Shown piece by piece: positions 43,945-46,294 of a stretch of DNA of 46,294 bases; position 1 is the stretch's first letter, and the number at the start of each line of letters is the position of its first letter. Made by a program: the position numbers and the translations under genes. The stretch lies in NCBI GenBank assembly GCA_031277105.1, contig JAISLW010000148.1:1-46294 (forward strand), read 5' to 3'. The DNA is from Planctomycetaceae bacterium (GTDB lineage Bacteria > Planctomycetota > Planctomycetia > Pirellulales > Thermoguttaceae). The notes under the pieces are model-generated. The model had not been told where the DNA came from. It saw nothing but the letters and a program-made list of their open reading frames with translations, and searched no databases.

Positions 43945-45272
43945 AATTTTACGATTCCTGTTATGCCGCCTGAAAACTGGTCGCGGCTTTTACCGTAATT
44001 GAAAGGTCTATCTGTTTTTTGTGAAGCGTGATCGAATCTGATTTCGGGTCGTATGATTAGCGTATTGTTTGGTTGCCATGTTAGTCCTAATGTGTATTCT
44101 GAGTAGTCGGCTTCGTTGTCGATAGCGAACCATTCGGCGCGGAAGTTTACGCTCCAGTATTGGTCTAATTTATATTTTAGGTAATTACCGATTCCTTTTG
44201 CCATAGCGTGCGTTGATTCCGTGCGATCTTTTGTATCGCTATATGACCATTGCAAAACATAAGTCAATCTGTCAGTAAGGTCAAAACTTGCGAGCAAGGT
44301 ATGGAAAAATTGATTCTTGTTTGCAAAATCGCGGTCGTCGTCGTTTTTATAAATTCCTCCGCCGTAGCGCTGGTACATCATTGAGTATGTCAAGTTGAAT
44401 TTATCGGTGAGTTGATATGAAACCGAGCTTAGCAATCCGTGATCGTCGTATGCGTTTTCTAAACTTGCGTCGGCGCCGGTTGTGTATGCGAGTACGATTT
44501 GCAATTTATCCGTCGGCGTGTATTCGGCAAGTATGCCCGAATGCGTCGATGGTTCAAGCATAAACGAATACGGATGACTGTAAAAAATTGCATCCGGCGC
44601 ACGCAATGATTCATAACCGATATACGTTTCAAATTTACCAACTTTCACGGAGAGGTCGCCGTAGGCAAGTTGAAAAAACAAGGTCGGAATTGACGTAAAA
44701 TAATCGCCGCTTTGCCAACCGTAATCAAATTTAGCGTCGGAAAAAGATTGCGTAAACCATGCGTCCGTGCCAAAAAATAAACCGCCGCCAAATCCCCAAT
44801 CAAGCCCATGAGTACCGTCCGCTTCCTTAACCAATTCGACCCAAATTTGATTTATTTGAAAATCAGTCGAATGCGTATTGCCAAAATAATATCCGTTACC
44901 TGACGCCGATTCAAATTGCGTTACGTCTCGGTTATCATAATTTGCGCCTTTATTGCGTTGAATTGTTGCGCCGTGCGAGTTGCTGTAAAAGCCGCCTTGT
45001 ATCCAGCCGTTAATTTCAAATCCGTGATTGTTCAAAAAGCATTTGTGAGTTTTTTTGAAGCCGGATAAAAATTTATCTGTTTCGCATATCTCAATTTCAC
45101 TCGGCGAACATCCGATAGGTTCGCAAGGCTCGCAATTCGACAAATCGAGTCCGACAGGATCGCAAGGAACAACACAATCGTCTGATTTTGAAATAGACGA
45201 ATTGACGAATAATAATGAAGCGGCTAATATTGAAATTGTGCAAAACGAAATGATATTTTTTTTAATTGACAT
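43941..45272 (-). CDS. Outer-membrane porin (BBP2-like), paralogue of the downstream porin
   Basis: EINGWIQGGFYSNSHGATIQRNKGANYDN, KVGKFETYIGYESLRAPDAIFYSHPYSF; same layout as 41910..43706. Confidence 0.8.
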   Translation of the reverse strand: MSIKKNIISFCTISILAASLLFVNSSISKSDDCVVPCDPVGLDLSNCEPCEPIGCSPSEIEICETDKFLSGFKKTHKCFLNNHGFEINGWIQGGFYSNSHGATIQRNKGANYDNRDVTQFESASGNGYYFGNTHSTDFQINQIWVELVKEADGTHGLDWGFGGGLFFGTDAWFTQSFSDAKFDYGWQSGDYFTSIPTLFFQLAYGDLSVKVGKFETYIGYESLRAPDAIFYSHPYSFMLEPSTHSGILAEYTPTDKLQIVLAYTTGADASLENAYDDHGLLSSVSYQLTDKFNLTYSMMYQRYGGGIYKNDDDRDFANKNQFFHTLLASFDLTDRLTYVLQWSYSDTKDRTESTHAMAKGIGNYLKYKLDQYWSVNFRAEWFAIDNEADYSEYTLGLTWQPNNTLIIRPEIRFDHASQKTDRPFNYGKSRDQFSGGITGIVKF

Positions 45273-45313
45273 AATTGTATTGTACGGTTTGTATCTGAAT
45301 TTTCTGATAATTG

Positions 45314-45463
45314 TACGTTGCTCGTACTTGAATTTTATTGATATGAAGCGTCAAAATTTGCCGTCCTATATCTAGTCCGGCGACGGTAACGAAAATTCAA
45401 GTAAGAGCAATTTAATAAGTAGGCAGGCGGCGGTAAACGAAAATTCAAATGCGAACTGGTTAA
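45314..45463 (-). repeat. Family A divergent copy plus right-half fragment
   Basis: GTTGCTCGTACTTGAATTTTATTGATATGAAGCGTCAAA...AAGTAAGAGCAATTTA, then GGCAGGCGGCGGTAAACGAAAATTCAAATGCGAACTGGTTA. Confidence 0.68.
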
Positions 45464-45794
45464 AAATTGTAAAGACGGCTTAATTTAATTGAGTTACAAA
45501 TTTTTTATCAAATTAAATTTAGCGCCCAATGTTACTCAACGTTAATTTGCGTCAATTATATTTTAACGGTTCGGACTCGAAACTTGTTTTCGGGTAATTA
45601 CTAGGCAAACATGCAAAAATATCAGGAATTATTACGCATTTCGCCAAACCGCAACCAAATAATCGTTTTTTTACGCAAATTTTAACAAATAAACGAACAC
45701 CTCCTCCTAAAATAAAATCGCAACAAAAAATCTATCGACAAGTTCAATTTTATAAATTGACTCTTTTTTAGAATATTTCATCAGAAATTATTTT

Positions 45795-45897
45795 TAAACT
45801 GTTCGCACTTGAGTTTTCGTTTACCTTCGCCTGCCTAGCTTTCGGACGGCAGGCTTTGACGCTTTTAAATCAATGAATTTCAAGTACGAGCAGTATA
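45795..45897 (+). repeat. Family A copy
   Basis: TTTTAAACTGTTCGCACTTGAG...TTTCAAGTACGAGCAGTATA. Confidence 0.87.
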
Positions 45898-45989
45898 ACC
45901 GTCGCAAAATTTTTTTAGCGAATTACGTATTGACGATTTTTATTAGGGACAAGAGGGGCAAGTGAGACAATTTTGTGTAACGAAAAATT

Positions 45990-46128
45990 GAGAAGGAACG
46001 CAAACGTCCCGCCTGCGAATCTGAAGGAACCCAAGCAAAACGCCTGCGATCCTGAAAAGCAGGCGAGACCAATGGATCGCGGGCGTCTCGCCTGCATTTT
46101 GCCGATAGGCAAACAAAAAAGCGCTTGA
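45990..46128. repeat. Family G GC-rich palindrome cluster
   Basis: AAGGAACGCAAACGTCCCGCCTGCGAATC..GATCGCGGGCGTCTCGCCTGCATTTTGCCGATAGGCAAA. Confidence 0.75.
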
Positions 46129-46129
46129 G

Positions 46130-46294
46130 AGCGTCTCTAAAAATTCATTTGTCCAGGTAGGCGGCGTTTCGCCGAAACGCCGCAATAGAGTTTATGATAC
46201 CAATAAATTTTATTACTTCACAACGTTTAAAATAAATTTATTTCATACGTTATGAAATATTAAGATTTAATAATAATTTTATGCGTATTGCGGC
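46130..46294. repeat. Family F element, cut by window end
   Basis: GCGTCTCTAAAAATTCATTTGTCCAGGTAGGCGGCGTTTCGCC...ATTTTATGCGTATTGCGGC. Confidence 0.8.

Overview
The window is a low-GC bacterial chromosome segment of about 46 kb. Ordinary housekeeping and accessory genes alternate with intergenic regions built almost entirely from short dispersed palindromic repeats. Gene content from + to end: 3' end of an RHS-repeat protein, small membrane and secreted orphans, AAA ATPase, MiaB, LOG-family protein, YfhO-like membrane protein, thymidylate kinase, PPi-type phosphofructokinase, coiled-coil PD-(D/E)XK-like protein, two MMPL/RND proteins, sigma-54 activator without receiver, stand-alone CoaB, YhcG/DUF1016 nuclease-like protein, a 1790-aa UvrA with three ATPase modules, TIM-barrel isomerase, MalY-type aminotransferase, Fe-alcohol dehydrogenase, DUF4432-like protein, anti-sigma kinase and STAS protein, MoxR, Panacea-domain protein, and two paralogous porins. 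The UvrA layout (also large in Chlamydia as I recall), the porins and the MMPL proteins suggest the PVC superphylum, probably Planctomycetota; this is an inference. The most notable signal is the intergenic repeat system. I can separate at least seven families (A, B, D, E, F, G, H). Several have terminal inverted repeats and are nested in one another. Two nested copies of family A preserve pre-insertion sites, and both give a 101-bp insertion with a duplicated TA. Family B inverted ends (GTAACCGTTCACGGAAATTT) bracket many genes with GTAAC facing the gene. Some coding sequences end or start inside repeats. No transposase is visible in the window. The second candidate of interest is an RHS C-terminal tip followed by a small membrane ORF that could be its immunity protein. 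Coordinates and repeat boundaries were read by eye, so a few bases of error are possible.
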